A stretch of 64,000 nt of DNA from Hyphomonadaceae bacterium UBA5336 (GTDB taxonomy: Bacteria; Pseudomonadota; Alphaproteobacteria; Caulobacterales; Hyphomonadaceae), in contig DHQO01000032.1 in assembly GCA_002408125.1 (NCBI GenBank), positions 52,155 to 116,154 on the forward strand, read 5' to 3'. This document shows positions 42,878 to 52,135 of this stretch, piece after piece; position 1 is the first letter of the stretch, and every line of letters begins with the position of its first letter. A program made the position numbers and the translations under genes. Under the pieces are notes generated by a model, which was not told the DNA's origin, searched no databases, and saw only the letters and a list, made by a program, of their open reading frames with translations.

Positions 42878-43288
42878 TCAGTCGAAGAAGGAGAGCACCG
42901 CAGCACCGACCAGGATCGCCACCACCCGGTGGCTCACATCCACCAGCCAGGCCCCGACCGAATGATAGACGCCATAGACGAACTCATAGGATGTCAGCGG
43001 CAGGGCAATCAGCAGAGCCAGCGGCAGGGCAAATCCGATGCCGGTCGACAGGCGCGAGATATTCGCGCGCTTCATCAGCCAGCCGATGCCGAAGGCCATG
43101 ACCAGTTCGATCAGGAACCCGCCCGCCATCCAGGCCGGATTGGCAGCCTCCATGTCCTCCAGCACATAGCCGCGGCCTGCCATCCATGTGTCGCTGAACA
43201 GCATCCCGTACCAGACGAAGCCGACGAAGAACATTGCCAGGCCGGCGACGAAAACACCGACCAGGTTCACTCCTGAAACTCGGGGCAT
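42878..43288 (-). CDS. DUF1761 membrane protein
   Basis: A 136-aa protein with four TM helices. The first (VNLVGVFVAGLAMFFVGFVWYGMLF) carries the FxxGxxWYG motif characteristic of DUF1761, followed by WMAGRGY, FLIELVMAFGIGWLMK, and a final helix ending LSFFD. Function unknown. Start ATG 43288 (MPRVSG) with GGAGGATC upstream; the frame is open to 43312. Downstream of divL on the same strand, 66 nt away. Confidence 0.85.
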   Translation of the reverse strand: MPRVSGVNLVGVFVAGLAMFFVGFVWYGMLFSDTWMAGRGYVLEDMEAANPAWMAGGFLIELVMAFGIGWLMKRANISRLSTGIGFALPLALLIALPLTSYEFVYGVYHSVGAWLVDVSHRVVAILVGAAVLSFFD

Positions 43289-43353
43289 GTGATCCTCCCT
43301 GCCCTTGCGCAAAACTTTTATTTCATGTCTTGCCGGGAGGGAGACTGCGCACC

Positions 43354-45804
43354 CTAGGCGCCGGCTTCTGAAAGCTCCAGGGCGGCCTTGGGCGTCTGCT
43401 GGATCACAGCGACCACAGGCAGCCAGCAGGTCACAATCGTGCCGCCGGCAGGGTTTTCCTTGATGCCGACATTGCCGCCATGCAGGTCGATGAAGCGGTG
43501 CACCAGGGCAAGGCCGAGGCCCGCGCCACGCTGGTCGCCGGAGGTGAAGCTGTCAAAGCTGGCCGCGCGGGTTTCCGGCGTCATGCCCTTGCCGGTGTCG
43601 GTGACGGTGATGGTGGCCATCTCGCCGACACGCTGGGCCGAAACCACGACTTCCCCGCCGGGCTCGGTAAAGCGCAGGGCATTGGAAACGAGGTTGAACA
43701 GGACCTGGCGCAGGCGGTGCTCGTCGGCGCGGATATGGCCGAGATCGTCGCCCAGTTCGGCGCGCACATGCACCTGTGTGTCCTCGGCCTTGGTGACGAC
43801 CATTTCCACACTGTCCTCAACCAGCTGGCCGAGCGAAACATCGACAAGGTCGAGATCCAGCCGGCCGGCTTCGATCATGGCGAGGTCGAGAATGTTCTCG
43901 ATCAGCTTGGACAGGTGATCGGAGGCCTGCAGGATGGCCGAGACATAATCGGCCTGGCGGTCTGTCAGGTCGCCATGGCGCTGGCTCTGCAGGAATTCGG
44001 CATAGCCGAGAATGGTGGTGAGCGGGCTGCGCAACTGGTAGCTGACATTCTGCACAAACTCGGTCTTCAACCGGTCAGCGGCCTCGAAGGCCTCGGCGCG
44101 CTCGCGCAGAGCACCTTCCACACGGCGCGTGGCCGAGACATCCACCATGGCGATCAGCGTGTTGCCGTCCGGCAGCGGGTGGGTGAGATAGGTCAGGATC
44201 GAGCCATCAGAGCGCTTCATCTCGCCGGTCGTGGCCTGGCGCGCCTTGGCGCTGGGGTCAGTGATATGGCCGCGGATCTCGTCCCAGGTATTGGTGTCAT
44301 GGAACAGCGGCAGGCACTCCTGCACGATCTGGCCATAGTCGGGATTGTTCTTCAGGCCGTCGGTCTCAAGCTTCCAGAGCTGGGCGAAGGCGTGGTTCCA
44401 CAGCTTCAGCCGGCCATCGCTGCCGAACACGGCGCAGGCCTCGTGCAGGCTGTCGAGCGTGGCGGTCTGCGTCTTGATCATCGCATTGAAGCGCGTCTGC
44501 AGGTCCAGCTCGGTGGTGATGTCCTTGAACAGGAGCAAAAGACCACCCATCGGGTGGCGCTGGCGTGTTACGGAAAGGGTGGTCTTGTTCGGAAGGGACC
44601 AGATGTCCTCCTCCACCCCGTCAATATCGAGATAGTAGGAAAGCTCGTCGGCGCGCCAGGCGGCATAGTCGGTCCGCGCGGGCAGCTTGCGCTGTTCACG
44701 CAGCCGGTCGAGCAGCTGGCCATGGGTCGGGCTGTCGAGCAGGAAGGCCTCGTCCAGGTCCCACATCTCGGCAAAGGCACGATTGTAGAAGTTCAGCTTC
44801 CGGTCAGAGCCGAAGATCGCCACGCCGTCGGCGACATGGTTGAGCGTTTCGGCGTGGGCCTTTTCCAGCCGCGCCAGCTCCTCGCGGGCATCTTCCTGCG
44901 CGGAAACATCCAGCGCCATGGCCCCTGCTCCGCCGTTCAGCGGGAAGGTGAGCACGCGCATGGCGCGGCGTTCGCCATTAATGGCTATGTGGCGGGTCTC
45001 GTCGATCTCCGCGCCCTTCTCTATGGTGCGCTTGGTCTGGTCGGCCGACTGGGCGTCGAGGAAGAGCTGGCGTTCCAGCGCACGCTCCAGCGTGCCGGCT
45101 TCCACCGCCTCCAGATAGGCCGGGTTCGCCCAGAGCAGCTTGCCCACGCCTGACATACGCCAGGCCGGGAACGGCGCGCGGTCGAGCATGTCGACAAAGG
45201 CGTGCGGGTCCGACGCGATGATCCGGCGGGTTTCTTCCCAGCGCGTGATGCGCTTGCTGGTTGCCATGTGGCGCACCGTGGAATCAGTGATCCAGACAAT
45301 GACATTGGCGCCGGCGGTACGGCCGTCGGCTTCCAGGAACTCCCGGTTCCGCCCGGAGATGGTCAGCGAGAATTGCGTGCCCTCTTCCATCAGCTCGCGC
45401 AGGGCGATGCGCAGCGTGGTGTCGCGGCCGGAGACATCGCGCGCCTCCAGGTCGGCAAGGCCTTCCAGGATAGCGACCGCCGGATCTGGCGAAATGGCAT
45501 CGTCGGTATAGCGCAGCATGGCGGCGAAGGCGGCTTCGGAGCCCATCAGCTCGGGCGTGCCGAGGCCGTCCAGGTCGCTCGACAGGGCTTCGGCGTCCCA
45601 GACGAGAATCGCGCCCGGATGGGCCGAGAGAACAGATTTGCGCTGCTGGACTTCCGCTTCGAGTTGCGTGGAGCGATCGCGGAAGCGCTTGGCCGCGCCA
45701 CGCGCGCCGTCCGAGACGCGCAGGGCCCACAGAAGCGATGCCAGCGCAAGAGCCGAAGCCCCCGCGGCCATGATGAATGGAACTTGATCGCCGGAAATCG
45801 CCAT
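43354..45804 (-). CDS. divL: DivL, tyrosine-substituted sensor kinase of the CtrA pathway
   Basis: An 816-aa membrane-tethered PAS-rich kinase (Caulobacter DivL is ~770 aa). One N-terminal TM helix (residues ~8-28), a coiled stretch, then at least three PAS-like domains (about 190-300, 320-430, 445-555). The dimerisation helix reads TEFVQNVSYQLRSPLTTILGY, with Tyr589 at the normal His position, the hallmark of DivL (VSYxLRxPL). The ATPase domain is intact: N box DEHRLRQVLFNLVSNALRF, G1 DTGKGM, G2 GAGLGLALV. In Caulobacter DivL controls CckA and hence CtrA, with DivK. RBS AGGAAG. It has a perfect CtrA box and a GANTC site upstream. Confidence 0.95.
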   Translation of the reverse strand: MAISGDQVPFIMAAGASALALASLLWALRVSDGARGAAKRFRDRSTQLEAEVQQRKSVLSAHPGAILVWDAEALSSDLDGLGTPELMGSEAAFAAMLRYTDDAISPDPAVAILEGLADLEARDVSGRDTTLRIALRELMEEGTQFSLTISGRNREFLEADGRTAGANVIVWITDSTVRHMATSKRITRWEETRRIIASDPHAFVDMLDRAPFPAWRMSGVGKLLWANPAYLEAVEAGTLERALERQLFLDAQSADQTKRTIEKGAEIDETRHIAINGERRAMRVLTFPLNGGAGAMALDVSAQEDAREELARLEKAHAETLNHVADGVAIFGSDRKLNFYNRAFAEMWDLDEAFLLDSPTHGQLLDRLREQRKLPARTDYAAWRADELSYYLDIDGVEEDIWSLPNKTTLSVTRQRHPMGGLLLLFKDITTELDLQTRFNAMIKTQTATLDSLHEACAVFGSDGRLKLWNHAFAQLWKLETDGLKNNPDYGQIVQECLPLFHDTNTWDEIRGHITDPSAKARQATTGEMKRSDGSILTYLTHPLPDGNTLIAMVDVSATRRVEGALRERAEAFEAADRLKTEFVQNVSYQLRSPLTTILGYAEFLQSQRHGDLTDRQADYVSAILQASDHLSKLIENILDLAMIEAGRLDLDLVDVSLGQLVEDSVEMVVTKAEDTQVHVRAELGDDLGHIRADEHRLRQVLFNLVSNALRFTEPGGEVVVSAQRVGEMATITVTDTGKGMTPETRAASFDSFTSGDQRGAGLGLALVHRFIDLHGGNVGIKENPAGGTIVTCWLPVVAVIQQTPKAALELSEAGA

Positions 45805-45853
45805 AATGCCTGTCTTCCTCGCGGGCGTCGATCTGAACCAGATCCTGACGCCA

Positions 45854-45858
45854 GAATC
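45854..45858. promoter_or_regulatory. GANTC (CcrM) site upstream of divL
   Basis: GAATC 50 nt upstream of the divL ATG, inside the divL/DUF937 divergent promoter region. It could make divL transcription respond to CcrM methylation. Confidence 0.45.
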
Positions 45859-45891
45859 TACTGTAATGGTTAACCGATTGCGCGGATTGCG

Positions 45892-45907
45892 TTAAGCGGG
45901 CGTTAAC
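45892..45907. promoter_or_regulatory. Perfect CtrA box between divL and the DUF937 gene
   Basis: TTAA-GCGGGCG-TTAAC matches the full CtrA consensus TTAA-N7-TTAAC without mismatch. Three further TTAAC half-sites occur at 45870-45874, 45924-45928 and 45964-45968. The box lies 88 nt from divL and 94 nt from the DUF937 gene, so either or both could be CtrA targets. Confidence 0.75.
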
Positions 45908-46000
45908 AAGCTCGCCACTGCGATTAACCTTTCTGCAATGCTTCCTCCACTCGGGGACATGCGTTAACGTGATTTTCCACAGGCGCAAAGGAGTGGATCG

Positions 46001-46678
46001 ATGGCGGGACTCAACCTTATGGATATGATCCTCAGCACCCAGGGCGGCGCTGCGAAACAGCAGATGGGACAACAGCTTGGACTGAGCGACGACCAGACCA
46101 GCGCAGCGCTCAAGGCGCTCCTGCCCGCCCTTTCTGCTGGCCTCAAGGCCAACACGTCAAAGCCCGGCGGGGTCGAGGCCCTTCTCGGCGCGCTGCAGAC
46201 CGGTAACCATGCCCAGTATCTCGATCAGCCCGAGACCCTCTCGCAGCCACAGACCATCGCGGACGGCAATGCGATTCTCGGCCACCTGCTCGGTTCCAGG
46301 GATGTCTCCCGCTCGGTCGCCAGTGCTGCCTCGCAGAAGACCGGCATCGGCGAGGATGTGCTGAAAATGGCGCTGCCCATGGTGGCATCCATGGTGATGG
46401 GGTCGCTGTCCAAGCAGACCCAGGACAATGATATCGCCAGCCAGCTGATGGGCGTGCTCGGCGGCACGCAGCCCCAGCCCCCGCAGACCGGCAATCGCGG
46501 CGGCGGCCTGCTCGGCGGGCTACTCGGCGCGGCGCTCAGCGGCGGATCGCGCCAGCAGGCGGCTGCCCAGCCGCAACAGTCCGGAATGGCGGGCATGCTC
46601 GGCAACCTGCTCGACGCCGATGGTGACGGCTCGGCGGTCGACGACATATTCGACATGGTGATGAAACAGCGCGGCTAG
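46001..46678 (+). CDS. DUF937 protein
   Basis: A 225-aa soluble protein. Residues 1-~130 match DUF937: MDMILSTQGGAAKQQMGQQLGLSDDQTSAALKALLPALSAGL, then VSRSVASAASQKTGIGEDVLKMALPMVASMVMGSLSKQ. Gly/Gln-rich segments (GNRGGGLLGGLLGAALSGGS, QQAAAQPQQSG) precede a final DADGDGSAVDDIFDMV, an EF-hand-like Asp loop. Members resemble YidB; biological role unknown. RBS AAAGGAG. Divergent from divL across the CtrA region. Confidence 0.82.
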   Translation: MAGLNLMDMILSTQGGAAKQQMGQQLGLSDDQTSAALKALLPALSAGLKANTSKPGGVEALLGALQTGNHAQYLDQPETLSQPQTIADGNAILGHLLGSRDVSRSVASAASQKTGIGEDVLKMALPMVASMVMGSLSKQTQDNDIASQLMGVLGGTQPQPPQTGNRGGGLLGGLLGAALSGGSRQQAAAQPQQSGMAGMLGNLLDADGDGSAVDDIFDMVMKQRG

Positions 46679-46719
46679 GCCAGCGTGTCTGGGGTATAGT
46701 TGGAGTAGAGAGCACACGC

Positions 46720-48471
46720 GTGACGACATTCGAAGCTGATGACGATCATTCGTTGTTCCACTCCGGCACCTATGAAGGCGCCCTCAATCTGGCGCGCTCC
46801 TATATGCCCGGCGGCGAGCTGAGCCTGGACGAGCGCATCGAGATTGCTCTCACGCTTGCCGATGAACAGGCCGAGCGCGGATATTTCCAGCTGGCCGTGG
46901 ACGTTCTGGAAGCGGCGCTGGAAGAGCTGACCCCAGCCGAACTCTGGCTCTCCCGCGCCGCCCTGACCGTGCGCCTGAACACCGTGAAGGTGCTCGACCG
47001 CCTCGCCTGGCTCAACATCAAGCTGGGTCAGGGCGGACGCGCCTTTTTGCGAGCGCAGCTGGCCCGCGATCTTTCCCAGGATCTCGACGGGGACAACTCC
47101 CAGGCCGATGACGACCGAATCGAGCTGATGCACCAGGCAGCCCAGCTTACCGGCCGTCAGGACCATTGGGACGAACTGCCCTCCATGCCGGAAACGCTGT
47201 CGGATACGGGCGGCTTCGAATCACTGCGCTCGCCAGGCGCGGCGCCGGGGCGGGTACGCAAATCGGTTACAGCGCCGGGCGCGCCCCGTTCGTCCGCCGC
47301 GACGCCGGCCTATCATGAGGTGCCGGTCTATTTCGCGACCAACCGCAACCGCACTGGCCGGGCCAACCCGTATGACTATTTCCGCGGCAAGCGTGCGCCC
47401 CTCAGCCTCGGCCGCGCCGAGGTCACCGTGCCGCGCGACCGGCAGACCGGCGATTTCAAGACCGCCTCTCGCGACAGCTGGAAAACCGCCGACAAGGCCA
47501 GGCTGATCACCATCGACACCATCGCCCTGTTCGACGATCACGAGATCTTCTGGTCGGACATGCGCCAGGACATCCAGGCTTCCAGGCGCAAGGAAGCCCT
47601 GATCTTCGTCCATGGCTACAACACCTCTTTTGCCGGCGCCGTGATGCGGGCCGGCCAGCTCAGCGTGGATCTCGATATCGACGGGGCCACCGTGCTCTAT
47701 TCCTGGCCGTCCAAGGCCAGCCTGATGAGCTATGTGGTCGACCGCAACCAGGTCATCGACCCGTTTCTGGAAGAGCTGAAATCGCTGATCGTCCGCGTCG
47801 CGCTCGATACCGGCGCGCGGCGGGTCCACCTGCTGGCCCACTCCATGGGCGCCCAGTTCCTGCTCGATGCCCTGCTGCGGGTGAAGCTGGAAGACCGGGT
47901 GCGCGAGCTTGATCGGCCCATCGCCGATGAGGTGATCTTCGCCTCGCCGGATGTTGATGCGCAGAACTTTGTCGGCCAGATCCAGCGCGTGCGCGACCTG
48001 GCCGGCCGGGTCACGGTGTACAGCTCGCGCGAGGACCGCGCGCTGCAGGCCTCCGAGCTGTTGCAAGGCGCGGTGCGCGCCGGGCGGGCGCCGGAGATTG
48101 TCTGTACGTCCGGGGTCGACACCATCGACACCACCGAGGCCGAGCAGGACTTTGTCGGCCACAGCGACTATTCCCGGAGCGCAATCGACGATGTCCGTTC
48201 GCTGGTCTGGATCCCGGCACGGGTCTCGCCGGAAAAGCGCGCGGCGATTCTCAGCCCCGATGCGGCCGGCGCGTTCTGGCATTATAGCGGTGCGGCGGCG
48301 AAGACGGCCGGCCCGGCCTTCCGCAGAGCGCTGGAGATGGCGCGCCAGTTCGGGCTGGAAATGGCGCTGACCGAGTTGGAGATCAACGCCACCCGCCCGC
48401 GCACCGCCTCGGCCGGGCCGTCCCTCGGTGCGATCAAGAAGCAGATCGAGGCCCTGCTCGGGCGGGCGTGA
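46720..48471 (+). CDS. DUF900 alpha/beta hydrolase with N-terminal helical domain
   Basis: A 583-aa protein. Residues ~1-150 are TPR-like helices (LADEQAERGYFQLAVDVLEAALEEL); ~150-200 is a Pro/Ala linker. From ~205 the DUF900 domain starts VPVYFATNRNRTGR, with oxyanion motif LIFVHGYNTSFAGAV, TVLYSWPSKASLMSYVVD, nucleophile LLAHSMGAQ (Ser), SPDVDAQNF (Asp) and FVGHSDYS (His). The C-terminus is helical. No signal sequence. Start is GTG 46720 in a poor RBS context; the gap to DUF937 is 41 nt. Substrate unknown; probably a lipase/esterase-type hydrolase. Confidence 0.85.
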   Translation: MTTFEADDDHSLFHSGTYEGALNLARSYMPGGELSLDERIEIALTLADEQAERGYFQLAVDVLEAALEELTPAELWLSRAALTVRLNTVKVLDRLAWLNIKLGQGGRAFLRAQLARDLSQDLDGDNSQADDDRIELMHQAAQLTGRQDHWDELPSMPETLSDTGGFESLRSPGAAPGRVRKSVTAPGAPRSSAATPAYHEVPVYFATNRNRTGRANPYDYFRGKRAPLSLGRAEVTVPRDRQTGDFKTASRDSWKTADKARLITIDTIALFDDHEIFWSDMRQDIQASRRKEALIFVHGYNTSFAGAVMRAGQLSVDLDIDGATVLYSWPSKASLMSYVVDRNQVIDPFLEELKSLIVRVALDTGARRVHLLAHSMGAQFLLDALLRVKLEDRVRELDRPIADEVIFASPDVDAQNFVGQIQRVRDLAGRVTVYSSREDRALQASELLQGAVRAGRAPEIVCTSGVDTIDTTEAEQDFVGHSDYSRSAIDDVRSLVWIPARVSPEKRAAILSPDAAGAFWHYSGAAAKTAGPAFRRALEMARQFGLEMALTELEINATRPRTASAGPSLGAIKKQIEALLGRA

Positions 48472-48516
48472 AACTTCGGGCTTGCCTTTCCCGCAGAGGG
48501 ATATTATCGTTTATCG

Positions 48517-48891
48517 ATGAAAACTATCGATGATCTCGAACCCGGCGATGTGGTTTCCGTGCGATTTGCTGGTGTGCTGCGCCACTATGGCGTGGTGACC
48601 TTCGGCGGTCGCATCGTGTCGAACTCCCAGCGCCATGGCGGCGTGATTTCCCAGACGCTGATGGAATTCTCCGATGGCAAACCCGTGCGCAAGCACGGCC
48701 AGGCCGACCGGGATCTGGCCTATCTCTCCCATCACCGCGCCCATCGCCATCTCGGCGCGGACTATCACCTGACCGGCTCGAACTGCATCGACTATTCCCG
48801 CCGCGCCCAGGGCAAGCGCCCAACGCCCTGGCAGGTCGGCCGGGCGCTGCTGATGGCTGTCAGTGACATGCGCCGCCCCCGGCGGCGTTGA
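48517..48891 (+). CDS. LRAT/NlpC-like cysteine-fold protein (124 aa)
   Basis: A 124-aa protein: residues 18-32 AGVLRHYGVVTFGGR contain the H-box of LRAT/HRASLS-like papain-fold acyltransferases, and SNCIDYSRRAQGK gives the conserved NC box (Cys90). N-terminal LEPGDVVSV is typical of the permuted NlpC/P60 clan. It may act as an acyltransferase or thiol hydrolase on lipids. Located downstream of the DUF900 hydrolase and close to the convergent monooxygenase (3 nt). Confidence 0.7.
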   Translation: MKTIDDLEPGDVVSVRFAGVLRHYGVVTFGGRIVSNSQRHGGVISQTLMEFSDGKPVRKHGQADRDLAYLSHHRAHRHLGADYHLTGSNCIDYSRRAQGKRPTPWQVGRALLMAVSDMRRPRRR

Positions 48892-48894
48892 CGC

Positions 48895-50415
48895 CTATTC
48901 GGCCGCGGCAAGATCTGCCGGCGCGCCGGCATCCAGGCGCCGGCCGTTACGGGTGAAGACCAGCGCGCCATCCTCCAGCGGGGCATGGCGGAACATCTTC
49001 TTGTCGCGACCATAGCTCTGCGGGTTGATCCAGGGCTCGCGGTCGCCCTGTTTCGGGAACTTGTGCATCACGCGCTGCATGTACCCGGCAGAGAAATCAT
49101 CGATCCAGGCCCGCGCCGGCATGTTCTCTTCGCCCGGGCGCAGGTGCGGCACCACGGTATTGGCGCCCAGCTCGTCCATCCGGTTGAGCACGCGGCAGGC
49201 ATATTCCGAGGTCAGGTCCGCGCGCAGGGTCCAGCTGGCATTGATATAGCCGAAGGTGGAGATGAGATTCGGCACGCCGGAATAGGCAAGGCCCTTGTAT
49301 GTCCAGGTCTTGCTGAAATCGATCTGCTCGCCGTCCACGGAGAAGGTCGCCTCACCGAGGATGACCAGTTCGAGCCCGGTGGCGGTGATGATGATGTCAG
49401 CATCCACATGCTCGCCGGACTGGAGCTGGATCCCCGTCGCGTCGAAGCGCTCGATATGGTCAGTCACCACGCTGGCGCGGCCTTCGCGCAGGGCCTCGAA
49501 CAGGTCCGAATTGGGCACCAGGCACAGGCGCTGGTCCCAGGGATTGTAGGTCGGCGTGAAATGGGTCTCGATATCGAAGTCCGGCCCGAGCTCCTCGCGC
49601 AGCATGCCGAGCAGGCGCTCCTTCACCTTTTCCGGATTCTTGCGGGTCTGCTCATACAGGAATTGCTGCATGGCGACATTCTTCATGCGCGTCAGGCCAT
49701 AGGCCCATTTGTTCGGCAGGAACTTGCGCAGCGTGTTGGCGATACCGTCCTCGTCGGGCCGGGAGACCACATAGGTCGGCGAGCGCTGCAGCATGGTGAC
49801 ATGACCCGCCTTCTCCGCCATGGCCGGCACCAGCGTCATGGCCGTCGCGCCCGAGCCGATAATGACGACCTTCTTGCCGACATAGTCGAGGTCTTCCAGC
49901 CAGAATTGCGGGTGGATGATCTCGCCGGTGAAGTCCTCGCGGCCCTCGAAATCCGGCGTGTGAGCCTGGCGGTAGCTGTAATAGCCCGAGCACATCATCA
50001 GGAAGCCGCATGTTATCTTTTCGCTCGCGCCGGTCTCGGTGTTTTCCACCTCGACCTGCCAGGCGGCCGCCGCGCTGTTCCAGTCTGCCTTTGTAAGGCG
50101 GCTGTGAAATCGGATATGCTCGCGGATGCCATGCTCGTCGGCGGTCTCGTTGACATAGCTGCGGATCGAGGGGCCATCGGCAATGGATTTCGCCGCCGTC
50201 CAGGGTTTGAAGCTGTAACCCAGCGTGTGCATGTCGCTGTCGGAGCGGATGCCGGGATAACGGAAAATGTCCCAGGTCCCGCCGATCGCGCCGCGCGTTT
50301 CCAGGATCGCATAAGTCTTGCCGGGACATTCGCGCTGCAGGTGGACTGCCGCGCCGATGCCCGACAGGCCGGCGCCGACGATCAGCACGTCGAAATGTGG
50401 GGTCTCGGTTTGCAT
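48895..50415 (-). CDS. Flavin-containing (Baeyer-Villiger-type) monooxygenase
   Basis: A 506-aa class B flavoprotein monooxygenase. FAD Rossmann motif GAGLSGIGAA (residues ~13-22), NADPH motif GSGATAMTL (~190-198), and the BVMO fingerprint FTGEIIHPQFW (F-x-G-x3-H-x3-W), plus GGTWDIFRYPGIRSDSDMHTL typical of the EthA/cyclohexanone-type subgroup. It would insert oxygen into ketones or S/N-oxygenate small molecules; substrate unknown. Close to a soluble sugar dehydrogenase gene running away from it. Confidence 0.92.
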   Translation of the reverse strand: MQTETPHFDVLIVGAGLSGIGAAVHLQRECPGKTYAILETRGAIGGTWDIFRYPGIRSDSDMHTLGYSFKPWTAAKSIADGPSIRSYVNETADEHGIREHIRFHSRLTKADWNSAAAAWQVEVENTETGASEKITCGFLMMCSGYYSYRQAHTPDFEGREDFTGEIIHPQFWLEDLDYVGKKVVIIGSGATAMTLVPAMAEKAGHVTMLQRSPTYVVSRPDEDGIANTLRKFLPNKWAYGLTRMKNVAMQQFLYEQTRKNPEKVKERLLGMLREELGPDFDIETHFTPTYNPWDQRLCLVPNSDLFEALREGRASVVTDHIERFDATGIQLQSGEHVDADIIITATGLELVILGEATFSVDGEQIDFSKTWTYKGLAYSGVPNLISTFGYINASWTLRADLTSEYACRVLNRMDELGANTVVPHLRPGEENMPARAWIDDFSAGYMQRVMHKFPKQGDREPWINPQSYGRDKKMFRHAPLEDGALVFTRNGRRLDAGAPADLAAAE

Positions 50416-50588
50416 GGCCTTCAGTTTCCTCCGGGATGCGCGATCCTGACGTTCGCGTCATTTTTTCATGTTTTACCGTTTTTCCGGCCAATCGCCAATG
50501 CATGCCGCCGCGTGAGACAGACAGGCTTTGCTTCCCCGCCAAAGCCACCCTATGTCTTGAAGCAAGCACAGACACTGGGGAGTTCCTG

Positions 50589-51755
50589 ATGAAACGCCTT
50601 CTTGCCGTCGCCCTGCCCGCATTGCTGCTCGCCGCTGCCTGTTCCGGCGAAGCCGATCAGGTGACGCCGGATATGCCGAGCGCGACGCCCACAGGCTTTG
50701 AACCAAGGCTCACCCTGGTGGCGGAGAATGTCGAGTTTCCCTGGGGCATGGCCGCCCTGCCCGATGGCAACATGCTGGTGACCGAACGCGAAGGCCGCCT
50801 GCGCATCCTGCGCGATGGCGTGCTGGATGCAGAACCTCTTGCCGGCCTGCCGGAGGATATCCTGGTCGAGCGCCAGGGCGGGCTGCTCGATGTCGAGCTG
50901 CACCCGGATTTCGCCAGCAACCGGCTAGTGTATCTCACCTATGCCCAGGGCACGGTGGAGAGCAATCACACGACCGTCGTGCGCGGGCGCCTGAACGACG
51001 GCGAGACCGCGCTGGAAGGCGTGGAGGAGATCTTTTCCTCGCAAGTGCCGGAGAAGGAAGGCGGGGTCCATTTCGGCTCGCGCATGGCTTTCCTGAATGA
51101 CGGCTCGCTGATCGTCACCCTCGGCGACGGCTATCGCTGGATGGACAAGGCGCAGGATCTCACCAGCCATTTCGGCAAGATCATCCGCATCAGCGAGACC
51201 GGCGAGCCGATGCCGGACAATCCGTTCTACGACCAGGGCGGGCCGGCGCGCTATATCTGGTCCTATGGCCACCGCAATGTGCAGGGCCTCGTCTATGATC
51301 CAACGCGCGACATCCTCTATGCCCATGAGCACGGCCCCAAGGGCGGCGATGAGCTCAACATCATCCGCCCGGGCACGAATTATGGCTGGCCGGAGATCAC
51401 CTATGGCGTGAACTATGATGGCTCGATCATCACCACCGAGAAAGAGGCCGAAGGCATGGCCCAGCCGGAGACCTACTGGGTGCCCTCCATCGCCCCGTCC
51501 GGCATGGTGCTCTATACCGGCGATGAATATCCCGGCTGGCAGGGCGATCTCCTGATCGGCGCCATGCAGGGCCCGGACGGGCGCAAGCTGGTACGCATCG
51601 ATCTCGATGAAAACGGCCAGGTGCTCGGCCGCGAAGACCTCCTGGAAGACTTCCAGGAAGGCTTCCGCGAAGTCGCGGTCGGCACTGACGGCATGATCTA
51701 TCTCGGCACCATCGATATCGACGGGAAGATCTATCGGCTGGATGTGGGGGAGTAG
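50589..51755 (+). CDS. PQQ-dependent sugar dehydrogenase lipoprotein (YliI/Asd-like)
   Basis: A 388-aa periplasmic lipoprotein (lipobox LAAAC). Six-bladed propeller patterns of soluble aldose dehydrogenases: PWGMAALPDGNMLVTEREGRLRIL, GGLLDVELHPDF, FGSRMAFLNDGSLIVTLGDG, YGHRNVQGLVYD, HEHGPKGGDELN, NYGWPEITYG and SIAPSGMVLYTG. Oxidises sugars to lactones using PQQ. Start ATG 50589, though the frame is open from 50397. PQQ biosynthesis is not in the window. Confidence 0.92.
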   Translation: MKRLLAVALPALLLAAACSGEADQVTPDMPSATPTGFEPRLTLVAENVEFPWGMAALPDGNMLVTEREGRLRILRDGVLDAEPLAGLPEDILVERQGGLLDVELHPDFASNRLVYLTYAQGTVESNHTTVVRGRLNDGETALEGVEEIFSSQVPEKEGGVHFGSRMAFLNDGSLIVTLGDGYRWMDKAQDLTSHFGKIIRISETGEPMPDNPFYDQGGPARYIWSYGHRNVQGLVYDPTRDILYAHEHGPKGGDELNIIRPGTNYGWPEITYGVNYDGSIITTEKEAEGMAQPETYWVPSIAPSGMVLYTGDEYPGWQGDLLIGAMQGPDGRKLVRIDLDENGQVLGREDLLEDFQEGFREVAVGTDGMIYLGTIDIDGKIYRLDVGE

Positions 51756-51766
51756 GCTACCACGGT

Positions 51767-52135
51767 TCAGAGAATTTCCATGACGGCTTCATCGCCGGAC
51801 AGGACAGCATGGATCGACTGCGCATGCCGGGTCATCGCCGCAGCAATCTGTTGAGTGGTGACATTCCCAAGCCGCAGCCAAACCAGTCTGGGCGGCGCGC
51901 CATGTGCCTCTACCAGCACTCGCATATCGTCGTCCTTGGACAACAGGCTAAGGCCGTTCGCCTTTGCATAGGCCCATATTGCCGCGTCATCAGCGCGCTC
52001 CAGGCCGCAGGCCGTCACATGACGCCAGCCGGGAAACTCCCTCTCAAGCAAGCGCCCAAGACGCCATGAGAGGTTTTCGTCGATGAGAAAGTCAAGCCGC
52101 GCTATCTGCCAGACGACGTTCCCTGTCCGCCGCAA
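51767..52135 (-). CDS. DUF5615 PIN-like toxin
   Basis: Toxin of a DUF433/DUF5615 pair, about 122 aa. The characteristic N-terminus FLIDENLSWRLGRLLEREFPG carries the first acidic residue; ADDAAIWAYAKANGLSLLSKDDDM holds the PIN-like acidic motifs; the C-terminus is PPRLVWLRLGN. No ATG or GTG lies directly before FLIDEN: candidates are TTG 52135 (chosen), GTG 52150 or TTG 52189, all inside the antitoxin gene. It is the downstream gene, as is usual. RNase activity is inferred from the family. Confidence 0.75.
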   Translation of the reverse strand: MRRTGNVVWQIARLDFLIDENLSWRLGRLLEREFPGWRHVTACGLERADDAAIWAYAKANGLSLLSKDDDMRVLVEAHGAPPRLVWLRLGNVTTQQIAAAMTRHAQSIHAVLSGDEAVMEIL

